Positions 32,216 to 41,868 of a stretch of DNA of 64,000 bases are shown piece by piece. Positions within the stretch are counted from its first letter, which is position 1; each line of letters starts with the position of its first letter. Below the pieces are notes generated by a model that made no database searches, was not told the DNA's origin, and saw only the letters and a program-made list of their open reading frames with translations. The translations under genes and the position numbers were made by a program. Source of the stretch: Colias croceus (Eukaryota > Arthropoda > Insecta > Lepidoptera > Pieridae); contig NC_059538.1 of NCBI RefSeq assembly GCF_905220415.1, positions 558,001 to 622,000 of the forward strand. The letters run 5' to 3'.

Positions 32216-34439
32216 TATTTGATTATAATATTGGTAGATATCTACTCGATAAAATATTTTTACAACTTTCCGCACTTAACAACACGGCACGCGCTTACGA
32301 CGTCACCAGTCCGACATCTATTCATGTCAATGGCGCAGAAGGGATTGCATATCGATACTGTGCTAGGGATGCGCATGATTGGCGAAAAGGAAAATATTCA
32401 AATCAACAATATCCACAATATAGACAATATGGTATTATACCAAAGAATGTAGTATTTACCTTTTTTCTCAGTGACTAAGCTTATATATTTTTTTTGTAGT
32501 TATTACAAAAATTAAGCGAATTAGAGTAATTTCGCTGAAATTTTAATGAAGTTACTTGAATATTACACTACATCACTAGTAGGCACGTATACATGTCATT
32601 GGCGCGAGAGAACATGCTTTTTTAGCCATTAATTAAGTTATTTTTTGTCATCAAATATTTGAATAACTACTTGGCAATTTTGTTTACTGTGTACAATTAT
32701 GTAATAACTGGGGATTCAGTTCATAAACTGTATAAATAAAACACGTAAAAGTAAAGGTTTAATATGTTTATTTTGTATTTATCTATGATCTGTTTCTTGG
32801 CATGTATAGGTGTCGTTGGCGCACAGGGCACGATTGCGCATGACATCTATAGATGTCATTGGCGTTCAAAAGGTTAATAGGAATGACCACCAGAACCAAT
32901 TTTGATAAAATTTGAAATTAAATCATAGATAATATGTACATAATATTATCTACATTGGAGTATACTAGTGTAGTATAGGACTAGTGAAAAGATAACACGG
33001 CTAGAAAACATCTTATGAAATGAAATGAGAACCTTCACAGTATTTGCAAACATCAATTACTTACTAATAGGCTAGTTTAATCTTGCGAAAATATGTTAAA
33101 TACCTAGTTAATAGATTTTTTAAATATGAATAATTAATATAAACAAGCAGGTTTGGCGCGCGCTCTCGCTTAGTCAGTGCTTACGTCAGCTTTTATCACA
33201 ATAAACGCAAATTTAATGTTTGCACTATGTTTGCCGCACTGGTAAATATAGAATGACAGATATGGCAATATAACCAGACGAGTAATCAGGTTACAAGTGT
33301 TGCGTTATCTGAAATTGTTTGCTTTGTCATTAATGTGGTAATTTATTAGTTTAAATTATATCTTGCTCTTCTTTAAGGCGCCAGCGAGCGTTTTTTTGTT
33401 GACATTTTAAGTTTCTTGAGATTCCCAGGGTTTATGAATGTTTTTTTCCTTGTTACAGTTGTTATTGTTGAGCCCATTTTCACCCCTATGCAAACATTTT
33501 GTGTAGTTAGTTGAAGTTACTTATCTGTATGTCGTTTTTGAACAAATATCGATTATGATAGTTTAAATTAACATTTTGATGGAAATGGTTGTTTGGAGAT
33601 AGTTTAAACTTTAGCATTCAAAATTGTCTTGTACAATAGTTTCAGTAGAATTTTCCATACAATATACCTACTCTCAGGCGTTAATTTTAAAATTATAATG
33701 TATACTTCTAGAATTTGTATATTTATTCAAATGCTAACAATTAAACACTCATGCAAAAACAAATAATACTTAAGTATTCTTTGTTAAAGGTTAAATATAG
33801 ATGAATGTATTTTATTTAAAATATTAAAATTAACATAGATTATATTGCTCACTCCAACGAGTGGTACAACTAGCATGCGCGTGATTGCTGATTTTCCTCT
33901 GAAGAAAAAAAACTACCTATGATCTAGGTAACTATTATCATTTCTAAGATCTTCCGTACAACAGATCATTATTTACTTCATATTTTTTCAATATGTATCC
34001 ATATATATATTTGTAACGGACGAATTAACATGAACGATCATTTAGTTTTTACAATCAGTATTTATCTGTGTATAATGTTACGTATTCGCTCAGCGTATGG
34101 AACCTTGAAATTGATCGAGGCTTTTTTGTAAGATAGGTACGTTACGGCTGAATCGAAGCGGGACATGTTGTCACATAAATTACGAAGGCATTTTAATGTT
34201 GGAGGCTTGTGAAATTTATGCTTTGACTTGATATTTTTTGTTAAGAGAGTCGTAATGTATACTGGAATGTTTTCTGGAATACTATTAAAAAGCAATCTTT
34301 GCTAAAAGTAGTTGGTGTTTAATAAAGCTGCTTGCCCCGACTTCGTCCGCGTTGACCCGAGATAAAAAATGGACTATATTACTCGGTATAGACGTAGCTT
34401 TCTAGTAGTATAATAATTTTTATAATCTATTCATGTTTG

Positions 34440-34660
34440 GCCCCTTTTGACCGCCTCCTTGGTACAGTGGTTGACGCGTGAGCGTAGAACCGAGGGGTCC
34501 TGGGTTCGATTCCCGGTGGAGACGAAGAAAAAAAAATATCTCGGTCTGGTAGGACACAGAAGGCTGATCACCTACTTGTCCCTAAAGAAAATCGATCAGT
34601 GAAACAGATGTATGCATAATGCATCTGCCCCTTACCCCACTACGGGGACACGGGACTTCA
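34440..34660 (+). mobile_element. tRNA-derived SINE, full length, with 13-bp target duplication
   Basis: 221 bp with a tRNA-like head: A box in TTGGTACAGTGG and B box in GGGTTCGATTCCC. A conserved body follows (ggtaggacacagaaggctga, gcatctgccccttaccccac, tacggggacacgggacttca). CTATTCATGTTTG flanks it exactly on both sides (34427-34439 and 34661-34673), the hallmark of LINE-mediated insertion. I recognise the body as a SINE type known from moths; perfect duplications imply a young insertion. Confidence 0.88.
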
Positions 34661-35639
34661 CTATTCATGTTTGAGTTTGTTACAATATGTAAAACACAAA
34701 TCTTTCCTCTTTATAATATTAACGTATAACAATAAAATAAATTACTAGTATAAAAGAAAAATGCTGCATCGATAATATTAGCTAAGATGAATTTGCTGGA
34801 GATTTATAAAAACGCAATGCAAATTGCAATTGGTTCAAGTACAGTGGTTGTATCAATAAAACATACTTTTGCGTTGATTTTAAATCGATTTTTGATATCT
34901 AAGAAACGGTTATAACTATTGCCGAGAATGTACATTTATAGAGTCTGGTCATTATAAAAAGGAGATCATTTTGAATTCGAATTTATGGGAGACAGAGAGT
35001 ATTTTTGAGATTTTGAAGCCTACACAGCAACTTTACAATTTTGTACAGATAGACAATAAAGAGGGCGTGTTTCCACAACCTGATCAATAGTTTATTTTGC
35101 GTGTTTCTTTCAAATTAACGATATTATTACGTAACGGACCGCGCCTGTGTATTCAATGTGCACAAGGCTGCGGACGTCGGCGGCTCAAGGGTGAGCCCTG
35201 ATACAAAGGTGCTGTTGACCAACGGCATGTGCAGTGCATGATAATTGTGAGGAATTTGTGGAGATTTATATGGCCATGTAGGTGCTAATAGGTAGTTATT
35301 GGAAGTTGATGAGTTCGGTTGCACCTTAGGTTGCACGCGTTAATGGGTTTAGGAACGAATGGTTGAAAGCGAACAATTTTGTGATGGATAGATTAGGGGA
35401 ATGCTTAACAATGGTTTTACGTGACAGTAGGTATACGACCAATTGGAGCAATATTGATTTTTATTTTAAGAGGGACACGATTTTAATGACAACATAATTT
35501 CTGCATTTATTATTATTTGAAATGAAATGAACTAAAGCATTTTAAATTTGCTGTTAATTATCAAGTCCTAGAGGGAAGCATAATTAAAAACAATTAAACT
35601 GTCGTAACTAATCAGTTGAATCAAAAATTGTTTGAAATA

Positions 35640-35691
35640 AATAATGATTGATGAATAATGATGAATAATGAATAATGATGAGAATGACAGA
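35640..35691 (+). repeat. Imperfect AATGATG/AATAATG microsatellite
   Basis: Runs of AATAATGATTGATG, AATAATGATG and AATAATGAATAATGATG. Confidence 0.8.
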
Positions 35692-36250
35692 TGTCAACAG
35701 CTGAGTGAACATCAGCTCTTAGTTTTAAATTCAATAAAATATATTATATTCAATAATTAGTGGTAAAAACAGTAATAATTAGTATTAGTTAACTATATTA
35801 TCAACGTATGTGTATTAATTTATGTGAAGTACGCATTTATGTGACTGAAGCAACGTTTTGTACCTATAACGTGGATGTCAACGGCAACGGAAATTCAAAT
35901 TCGAATTTCTTCGATAAACCAGGGGAGTACTAGTTCTAATATATCTACTATTTTTAACAATATACACAACATTCGCATTCATTTTAACTAATAACACTGC
36001 TCATATTTTATGAGTAACGTCACAATAAATACATGAGCGCATAGTTATCGTCTCACTTTGCTTGACAAGTTGGAAGCAATTTAGAGGACAAAAACTTATA
36101 GCTCCAGACAAAATATACTTCATTTCTACTAAAAAACTACTATTTATCCATTCACTATCTATCTAACACAAGTAAATTTTAGTATAATTGCATCATAAAT
36201 ACAATTTTTTTAACATCTATTTCACCTGTTTCAGCAATTAAAATTACAAC

Positions 36251-37765
36251 ATGCTGACCCGCAAGGCAGTGGTCAAAGACATGGAAAACAAACTAAAGGC
36301 CACACTACAGGATTTAAAGGCTTCACAATCCCTGTGTGAACAACTCTTGCTGGAGAGAGAGGAACATGAACTTGAAATCCAGAAAATAATTAAAAAGAAC
36401 ACAAGTTTGAAGGCCGAACTAGCTGAACTCCACACTCAATATATGGACAGCCAAAACAAGTGCACAGCCCTCCAAGACATTGTTGACAGCTTCCAACAGT
36501 GTTCCAATGACCACGAGAAGGCTCTCAGTCGTATCGTTGAACTGGAATGCAGTTTAATGGAGGTTCAAGAGGATAACTCCAAGCGGCTATGCAATTCATC
36601 CAACAGTCTTTATGGTGAACTGGTTGAATGTGGACAGTTAAGTGGCTTTGAAAACAGTAGGAACATTAAGTTCAATTCACATAACAAATTGAAAAAATAT
36701 CTTAAATTATGTAAGTTTATAAAACGTACAAAATCAATTATTAGAAATAGATTTTCATGGAAAAATGTAGTACAATTACAAAATAAAAATAACAGTCTTG
36801 TGAAAGAGTTAGATAGTTATCATAGGGACTTAGAACATTATAAAATGTTATATGAAGTAGAAACTTCTGAACTGAAGGAGAAAATAGACTCATTAAATGG
36901 CACATTAATTGACCTCAAACAAAAATATTCGGCTGCCCAATTACAAATTAATGAACACATAAAAGAGGCAGATTACTTAATAAAGTTGAGTAATGAAAAT
37001 ATGGATCGCTTCGAGTCTCTGACCAATAACTATGTATGTAGGTGTTCCATAAGTGACAATGAGCAACCGTCGCCCCATAAGTCCATTGACTGCACTGATA
37101 TACATAGTATTCAATCAACGGCAACAATTCCATCTACTAAAACGAAACATCTTTCTATGCAGGAAATTATTGTGTTGTCAGATAATATAGGTCAGGGATT
37201 TGGCGCTTTGCTTAACAATTTGGGGCATAAAGTAACTAATTTTTGTACTCCTAATAGTTCATTTACATATATCATGAGTTCATTAGATAATTTTAGTTTT
37301 AATGAAAATAGTATTGTTATTATATTATATGGAGATAGTTTTAAATTAAAAAAACATGACATTGATATAGGATTTCAAAAAATGTTAAAAATTAGTAGTG
37401 AGACAAAATGCAAATTTATGTTGTGTACATTACCATATTTGCCTGGTTTGACACAAAATCAAAATAAATTTATCTATAATATTAACTTAAAATTATATAA
37501 TTTAACAAATCATCATAGTGATGCATTTATATATTTTGACCTTAATTCTTGTACAAAATCTTTTTGTTTGACAAAGGATACAGTGTATCTGCCATTTAGA
37601 TATAAGCGAGAACTTGCTATGTTAATAGCATATAATATTAACCAGTCTGGTACATGTTCGGTATCAGACCATCGATCTACTATAATTTTATGTAGTAGTA
37701 ATTATATACATCAACCTAGGTTAAGTGTTGACAGACAATCTAGCCCTAAGCTAGATTTAAACTAG
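36251..37765 (+). CDS. LINE ORF1: coiled coil plus degenerate esterase-like domain
   Basis: 504 aa, starting MLTRKAVVKDMENKLKATLQ. The first part (about 1-110) and a second segment (about 170-260) are heptad-rich coiled coils (LKASQSLCEQLLLEREEHEL, KEKIDSLNGTLIDLKQKYS). The C-terminal part (about 290-480) has alternating beta/alpha character with EIIVLSDNIGQGFGALLNNL, NSIVIILYGDSFKL and CKFMLCTLPYLPGL, reminiscent of the SGNH/esterase-type ORF1 of CR1-group LINEs, although the catalytic blocks look eroded. No CCHC zinc knuckle is seen. Family role: RNA-binding chaperone forming the retrotransposition particle. It ends PKLDLN and TAG at 37763-37765, with a slippery site on the last two sense codons. 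Confidence 0.8.
   Translation: MLTRKAVVKDMENKLKATLQDLKASQSLCEQLLLEREEHELEIQKIIKKNTSLKAELAELHTQYMDSQNKCTALQDIVDSFQQCSNDHEKALSRIVELECSLMEVQEDNSKRLCNSSNSLYGELVECGQLSGFENSRNIKFNSHNKLKKYLKLCKFIKRTKSIIRNRFSWKNVVQLQNKNNSLVKELDSYHRDLEHYKMLYEVETSELKEKIDSLNGTLIDLKQKYSAAQLQINEHIKEADYLIKLSNENMDRFESLTNNYVCRCSISDNEQPSPHKSIDCTDIHSIQSTATIPSTKTKHLSMQEIIVLSDNIGQGFGALLNNLGHKVTNFCTPNSSFTYIMSSLDNFSFNENSIVIILYGDSFKLKKHDIDIGFQKMLKISSETKCKFMLCTLPYLPGLTQNQNKFIYNINLKLYNLTNHHSDAFIYFDLNSCTKSFCLTKDTVYLPFRYKRELAMLIAYNINQSGTCSVSDHRSTIILCSSNYIHQPRLSVDRQSSPKLDLN
37756..37762 (+). promoter_or_regulatory. Predicted -1 ribosomal frameshift site (T TTA AAC)
   Basis: ORF1 codons read GAT TTA AAC TAG, so the heptamer T TTA AAC sits in the X XXY YYZ register of the zero frame, directly before the stop. 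Slipping back one base continues with CTA at 37762 into ORF2, whose frame is open from 37750. A possible downstream stem pairs AGCTAAGC (37779-37786) with GCTTGGCT (37820-37827), one G-U pair, after a 16-nt spacer. Confidence 0.65.
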
Positions 37766-40629
37766 TATATAAGACAACAGCTAAGCAGACTTTTTCCATT
37801 GTGCATCAAAATATTCAAGGCTTGGCTAGCAAATTGTTAGAAATAGAATTGTTTCTGAATGATAACAATATTAAAATATTTTGTGTAACAGAACATTGGC
37901 TTAAACAATGTCAGTCGTTAGTAAATATTGAAAATTACAAATTAAAAAGTATATACTTTAGGACACAGGCTATTCACGGAGGTTCTGTTATTTTTGTACA
38001 TGATAGTATAAAATGTAAAGAACGAACTGACATTGTTGGTCTTTCTGTAGAACGGACCATTGAACTGTCCTGTGTGGAGCTGGAGCGATATATTATTGTT
38101 TGCGTTTATAGACCCCCTTCCAGTGACTATAATATGTTTGAGAAAGTCATGGAAGAAATATTAAAGCGTCTAAGCAGGATTAAAAAAAAAGTTATAGTAT
38201 GTGGTGATTTTAATATTGATTTACTTTTACAAACACAAACGGCTACACGAATTGTTAATTTATTTCAGTCATTTAATCTATATAAACTTTTTAACGAACC
38301 CACACGAATTACACCTACTTCTGCAACCTGTATTGATAATATATACTGTGACTGCATCTGTTTAGAGAAAAATATTCTCAATACATTGACTTCGGATCAC
38401 TGTGGCCAGAAAGTAGTTTTTGAATGGGATTGCATACCTACATTTAAAAGGATTAATGTTAGGCCTATAAGTAAAAAAGGCATTAATAAATTTAGAGATA
38501 ATATTAATAAAAACCTGCCCGTACTGAATGATCAATCCTGTAATAATAATCCTTGTGAAATGTTTAAAAATCTTTTCAATTTAGTTCATAATGAATTTGA
38601 AAAAATATTTAAAGTTAAATCTTTAAATATTACCAAGGATTTACCATTTAGTAAATGGGCGACACCTAGCATACATAGGTGTAGGATCGTTCTTTATGAG
38701 TTATATGGTATGAAGCAATATAATAAAGACCTATCTTTTCTTAGTTATGTTAGAAATTACTCAAAAATTTTTAAAAAAGTTTGTTTTACTGCAAAGCGTT
38801 TGTATATCAAAGAAAAAATACGCGACTCTGATAATAAAGTTAAAACAGTCTGGTCTATTATTAATGGTGAAATGGGTAAAAGCAAATCAAGTAATACCAT
38901 AAAACTTGTATATAATGACAGGGTTATTGACAAAAGTGCTGATGTTGCGCTTGCTTTTGAAGAATTCTTCAGTAGTGTCCCTGCTACTATTACTAATAGT
39001 TTAAATTCGTCTTCAGCACTTGCAGAAACCTTTTTGAGGGACCATGTTGCGGGGTGCAGTACATTATTTGAATTACGACACGTAACTGCTAGTGATATTG
39101 TTACTGCCTTTAAGACGCTTAATCTAAAAAATACTTGTGATCTTTGGGGAATGTCCGTAAATTTAGTTAATAATATAATAGAAAATATTGCGAAAAATTT
39201 AGCTTTCATATTTAATAAGTGTTGTGACTATGGTACATTTCCTAATTTACTAAAGCTTAGTAAAGTTATACCTCTATTTAAGAAGGGCGATCAAGAAGAC
39301 TGTAACAATTATAGACCTATCTCTATTTTACCAACATTAAGTAAGGTATTCGAGAGGTTGATATTAAACCAATTGAGTAGTCATTTTGCATCTAATAATT
39401 TACTGCACACCAAACAGTTTGGTTTCACAAAGGGGCGCTCAACCACAGATGCTGGAGTTGCACTTCTAACACATATTTATAAAGCATGGGAAAACTCAAA
39501 AAATGCTCTGGGGATATTTTGTGACCTCTCCAAGGCATTTGACTGCGTTGAACATTGTACTTTGTTACGTAAACTTAATCACTATGGAATTACAGGAAAA
39601 GCCCAGAACCTCATAGCGTCATACCTGCATGATAGGATACAGACTGTAGTTGTTAATGGAGAACGTTCTAGCGGTGCGTCAATTAACATTGGTGTTCCAC
39701 AGGGGTCCATTTTAGGTCCCTTCTTGTTCTTGGTATATATCAATGATCTTCCCTATTATTTGCAGGATAGGTGTGAAATAGTTCTGTTTGCAGATGATAC
39801 CTCATTAATTTTTAATGTGGATAGGCATGACCCAAATGTTGACGAAGTGAACAGTGCTCTTTTACACATATCTGAATGGTTTACTGCCAACAATTTATTA
39901 TTAAATGCCAAAAAAACCACTTGTGTTGAATTTTTACTTCCTAATGTAAAAAAGTTGAACAGAGATATTACCTTGAACGGGGAGGTATTGCATCCTACTG
40001 AGTCTACTGTATTTCTAGGGTTAACATTGGATGAGAAACTACAGTGGGGAGCCCATGTCAACACCGCTGCAAGTAAGCTCAGTTCAGCTGCATATGCAGT
40101 CCGAAAAATAAGGCATCTCACTGATGAAGATACGGCTAGATTGGTTTATTTCAGCTACTTTCATAGCATTATGTCCTATGGAATTCTACTGTGGGGCAAG
40201 GCTGCAGATATAGAAACTATATTTATCTTACAGAAAAGAGCCATTCGCTCTATATATAATTTACGTGCTCGGGACTCACTAAGAGATCATTTTAAGAATA
40301 CTGGTATCCTTACTGTACCATCACAGTATATATTTAATAATATTTTGCATGTTCACAAAAACGCCGACTTACACACAAGAGTAGGAGATAGACACGATTA
40401 TGGCACAAGGAACAGGAATAGAATTGAAATGCCATTTTTCCGATTAGCTAAAGTTAAAAATTCATTTATGGGTCAAGGTATACGCTTATACAATAGAATT
40501 CCTCTCAATATTAAAGAGTTTAGTAGTTCTAAATTTAAAACTTATATAAAAAATGTACTAGTTCAGAGAGCGTACTACAGTATTCAGGAATATATGGACG
40601 ATAAAGACCCATGGAGGGTTGTCGCGTAA
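37762..40629 (+). CDS. LINE ORF2: AP-endonuclease and reverse transcriptase
   Basis: About 955 residues if entered by frameshift at 37762. There is no ATG before the endonuclease: the first codons run LVYKTTAKQTFSIVHQNIQG, so an initiator Met is missing. Endonuclease signatures: HQNIQG, TEHWL, IHGGSVIFVHDS, VCVYRPPSS, VCGDFNIDLL, TCIDNIY, and TSDHC. The reverse transcriptase follows: VIPLFKKGDQEDCNNYRPIS, KQFGFTKGRSTTDA, GIFCDLSKAFDCVEH, GVPQGSILGPFLFLVYINDL, the catalytic LFADDTSLIF, and VFLGLTLDEKLQWGAHV. It ends AYYSIQEYMDDKDPWRVVA. Function in the family: target-primed reverse transcription. All catalytic residues I can check are present. Confidence 0.92.
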   Translation, partial: LVYKTTAKQTFSIVHQNIQGLASKLLEIELFLNDNNIKIFCVTEHWLKQCQSLVNIENYKLKSIYFRTQAIHGGSVIFVHDSIKCKERTDIVGLSVERTIELSCVELERYIIVCVYRPPSSDYNMFEKVMEEILKRLSRIKKKVIVCGDFNIDLLLQTQTATRIVNLFQSFNLYKLFNEPTRITPTSATCIDNIYCDCICLEKNILNTLTSDHCGQKVVFEWDCIPTFKRINVRPISKKGINKFRDNINKNLPVLNDQSCNNNPCEMFKNLFNLVHNEFEKIFKVKSLNITKDLPFSKWATPSIHRCRIVLYELYGMKQYNKDLSFLSYVRNYSKIFKKVCFTAKRLYIKEKIRDSDNKVKTVWSIINGEMGKSKSSNTIKLVYNDRVIDKSADVALAFEEFFSSVPATITNSLNSSSALAETFLRDHVAGCSTLFELRHVTASDIVTAFKTLNLKNTCDLWGMSVNLVNNIIENIAKNLAFIFNKCCDYGTFPNLLKLSKVIPLFKKGDQEDCNNYRPISILPTLSKVFERLILNQLSSHFASNNLLHTKQFGFTKGRSTTDAGVALLTHIYKAWENSKNALGIFCDLSKAFDCVEHCTLLRKLNHYGITGKAQNLIASYLHDRIQTVVVNGERSSGASINIGVPQGSILGPFLFLVYINDLPYYLQDRCEIVLFADDTSLIFNVDRHDPNVDEVNSALLHISEWFTANNLLLNAKKTTCVEFLLPNVKKLNRDITLNGEVLHPTESTVFLGLTLDEKLQWGAHVNTAASKLSSAAYAVRKIRHLTDEDTARLVYFSYFHSIMSYGILLWGKAADIETIFILQKRAIRSIYNLRARDSLRDHFKNTGILTVPSQYIFNNILHVHKNADLHTRVGDRHDYGTRNRNRIEMPFFRLAKVKNSFMGQGIRLYNRIPLNIKEFSSSKFKTYIKNVLVQRAYYSIQEYMDDKDPWRVVA

Positions 40630-40727
40630 AAACCACAGGACAGTTCTTTGGCATATTATGATATATTATGTATAAGTTAGATATAAGTTACATATTATGT
40701 AATATTGACATGATTTTAAAAGAGCAA

Positions 40728-40779
40728 CTATGGAGTTTCTTGCCGATTCTTCTCCATAGATACTGCTTTCCGAATCGGT
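40728..40779 (+). promoter_or_regulatory. Predicted H-type pseudoknot in the LINE 3' UTR
   Basis: Stem 1: CTATGGAG (40728-40735) with CTCCATAG (40752-40759). Stem 2: CCGATTC (40743-40749), inside the stem-1 loop, with GAATCGG (40772-40778) downstream; a G-U pair may extend it. Loops are about 7, 2 and 12 nt. Candidate recognition structure for the element's own reverse transcriptase. Confidence 0.6.
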
Positions 40780-40878
40780 GGTAAATGTTAAAAATACTTA
40801 TGTAATGACGATTCGAAAGTGCTACTAAATAGTAGTCTAATTGAATAAATAAATGTTTGAGTTTGTTTGAGTTTGATT

Positions 40879-41866
40879 TGATCACGTCATGTGCAATGCA
40901 TTGCCGTTTTGTAAGTCAGTGGGGCATCGAATAATACACATTAGACACACCTACATCGAGTTATGTAACTGAAAAATATTTATCGAAAGTCACGTATGTC
41001 GCACTCTAATTGTTTTCGTTTTCATTTCGTTTGTAAAATGTCTAAGTAGGGAAATGAATCAACTGAAAACGAGTTTCATTTTCATGCGACTTCAAAAAGG
41101 TGGTCGCAATTCGACTGCATTTTCTTTGGGTTAGTTACATCTGAATTTTCGACTGGGTGAATCGATATTGATGCGAAATTCGTAATTTGAAAGCTTGTTT
41201 GGTCCCATTAAATGTTTTCTAGTTTTGACTTATCTGATTTGTAAGCTGTTTAGATTTTTGTTAAAAAAAATGATATCGAGCCAAAATATAAACGACTTCC
41301 GCTCTTTTATATTATGTTTCGTTACAAGAAAATATTTTTTAATTTCCGCTAAACCGCGACTGTTGGGGACACCAAAGCGAGGCGTGCAAGTGACAACCTC
41401 GCCAGAAAACGTTTTGAATTGTAGATAAATTTGTGTAATGTTTGTTGTACATTTTCCATAGTGAAAAGTTCTTCGATCTTTCTGAGTTCGTTTTTATTAA
41501 ACAATTCGTAATTTTAGTCGGTACTTAATAGTTTCATCGTTGTAAGAAAGATCGTTGTGCCTATTATAAAAAGTCTCATTTCGTGGTGTAACCGAATTTG
41601 GTACAAATAATTATAGTTGTTGGGATGGGTTGGGTCGCGTTGACTATTCTTCCAAATTCAGTTTTAAAAACGGTCCTCCAAAAAGATGATAAGCATAAAT
41701 TTCATAAAAACGCTTATAACAGAATTAGTTACACATTAATAGAAATTTTCCTCCTTCGCGTTCTGTAATTAACGTTGTTAAATAATATGAAATATGCATA
41801 CGTAATGAACAACAAAAAATGTGACTCAAAGCAAAGTACATTCGTAGTCTGTGAAATAAATGACAC
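40879..41866. other. Non-coding flank between the LINE and the TA-flanked element
   Basis: No gene or clear repeat. The ORF at 41195-41428 has no family resemblance. Confidence 0.4.
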
Positions 41867-41868
41867 TA

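Larger units (their letters stand above)
30386..32873. mobile_element. 2.5-kb TTAA-flanked inverted-repeat element (piggyBac-like, non-autonomous)
   Basis: Ends CCTTTTGACCGCCA (left) and TGGCGTTCAAAAGG (right; complement CCTTTTGAACGCCA) lie inside TTAA on both sides (30382-30385 and 32874-32877). Subterminal similarity continues: CGTGCCCTCCACGCCAAG on the left against CGTGCCCTGTGCGCCAAC on the right complement. A palindromic motif like GGCATGTATACATGCC-AATGGCGC recurs near 30694, 32583, 32798 and 32841. TTAA targeting and a CCYTTTG start suggest the piggyBac superfamily (inference). No transposase was found. It contains a nested element at 31231-32135 and a 79-bp duplication at 32137-32215. 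Confidence 0.7.
32874..35999. other. Gene-poor region between the TTAA element and the intact LINE
   Basis: AT-rich, with a degraded RTE-like scrap ('gacttcgtccgcgttg' near 34338), a SINE (34440-34660) and an AATGATG microsatellite (35640-35691). ORFs 34062-34295 (-) and 35127-35336 (-) have no recognisable features. No gene seen. Confidence 0.5.
36000..40878 (+). mobile_element. Apparently intact CR1/jockey-group LINE (two complete ORFs)
   Basis: Contains a complete ORF1 (36251-37765), an overlapping complete ORF2 in the -1 frame (to 40629), and a 3' UTR ending in AATAAATAAATG and TTTGAGTTTG repeats at about 40845-40878. No internal stop or frameshift was seen in either ORF apart from the ORF1/ORF2 overlap. 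The 5' end is not resolved: I give about 36000 as a placeholder because no convincing target duplication could be found. If the 5' UTR is complete, this copy could be retrotransposition-competent. Confidence 0.85.

Noticed and set aside
34441..34515. Possible tRNA gene at the SINE head
   Set aside because: The tRNA-like part is followed by a SINE body and the whole unit is flanked by a perfect 13-bp duplication.
36225..36251. Splice acceptor (ctgtttcag) in front of the LINE ORF1 as sign of a host exon
   Set aside because: The ORF is plainly a LINE ORF1 followed by its ORF2; the acceptor-like string is likely chance.
35226..40901. CATGTGCAGTGCAT at 35226-35239 and CATGTGCAATGCAT at 40888-40901 as the target duplication of the intact LINE
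   Set aside because: One mismatch, about 10 bp of non-tail sequence between the TTTGAGTTTG tail and the right copy, and it would imply a 1-kb 5' UTR of host-like sequence. Treated as coincidence; the 5' end stays unresolved.
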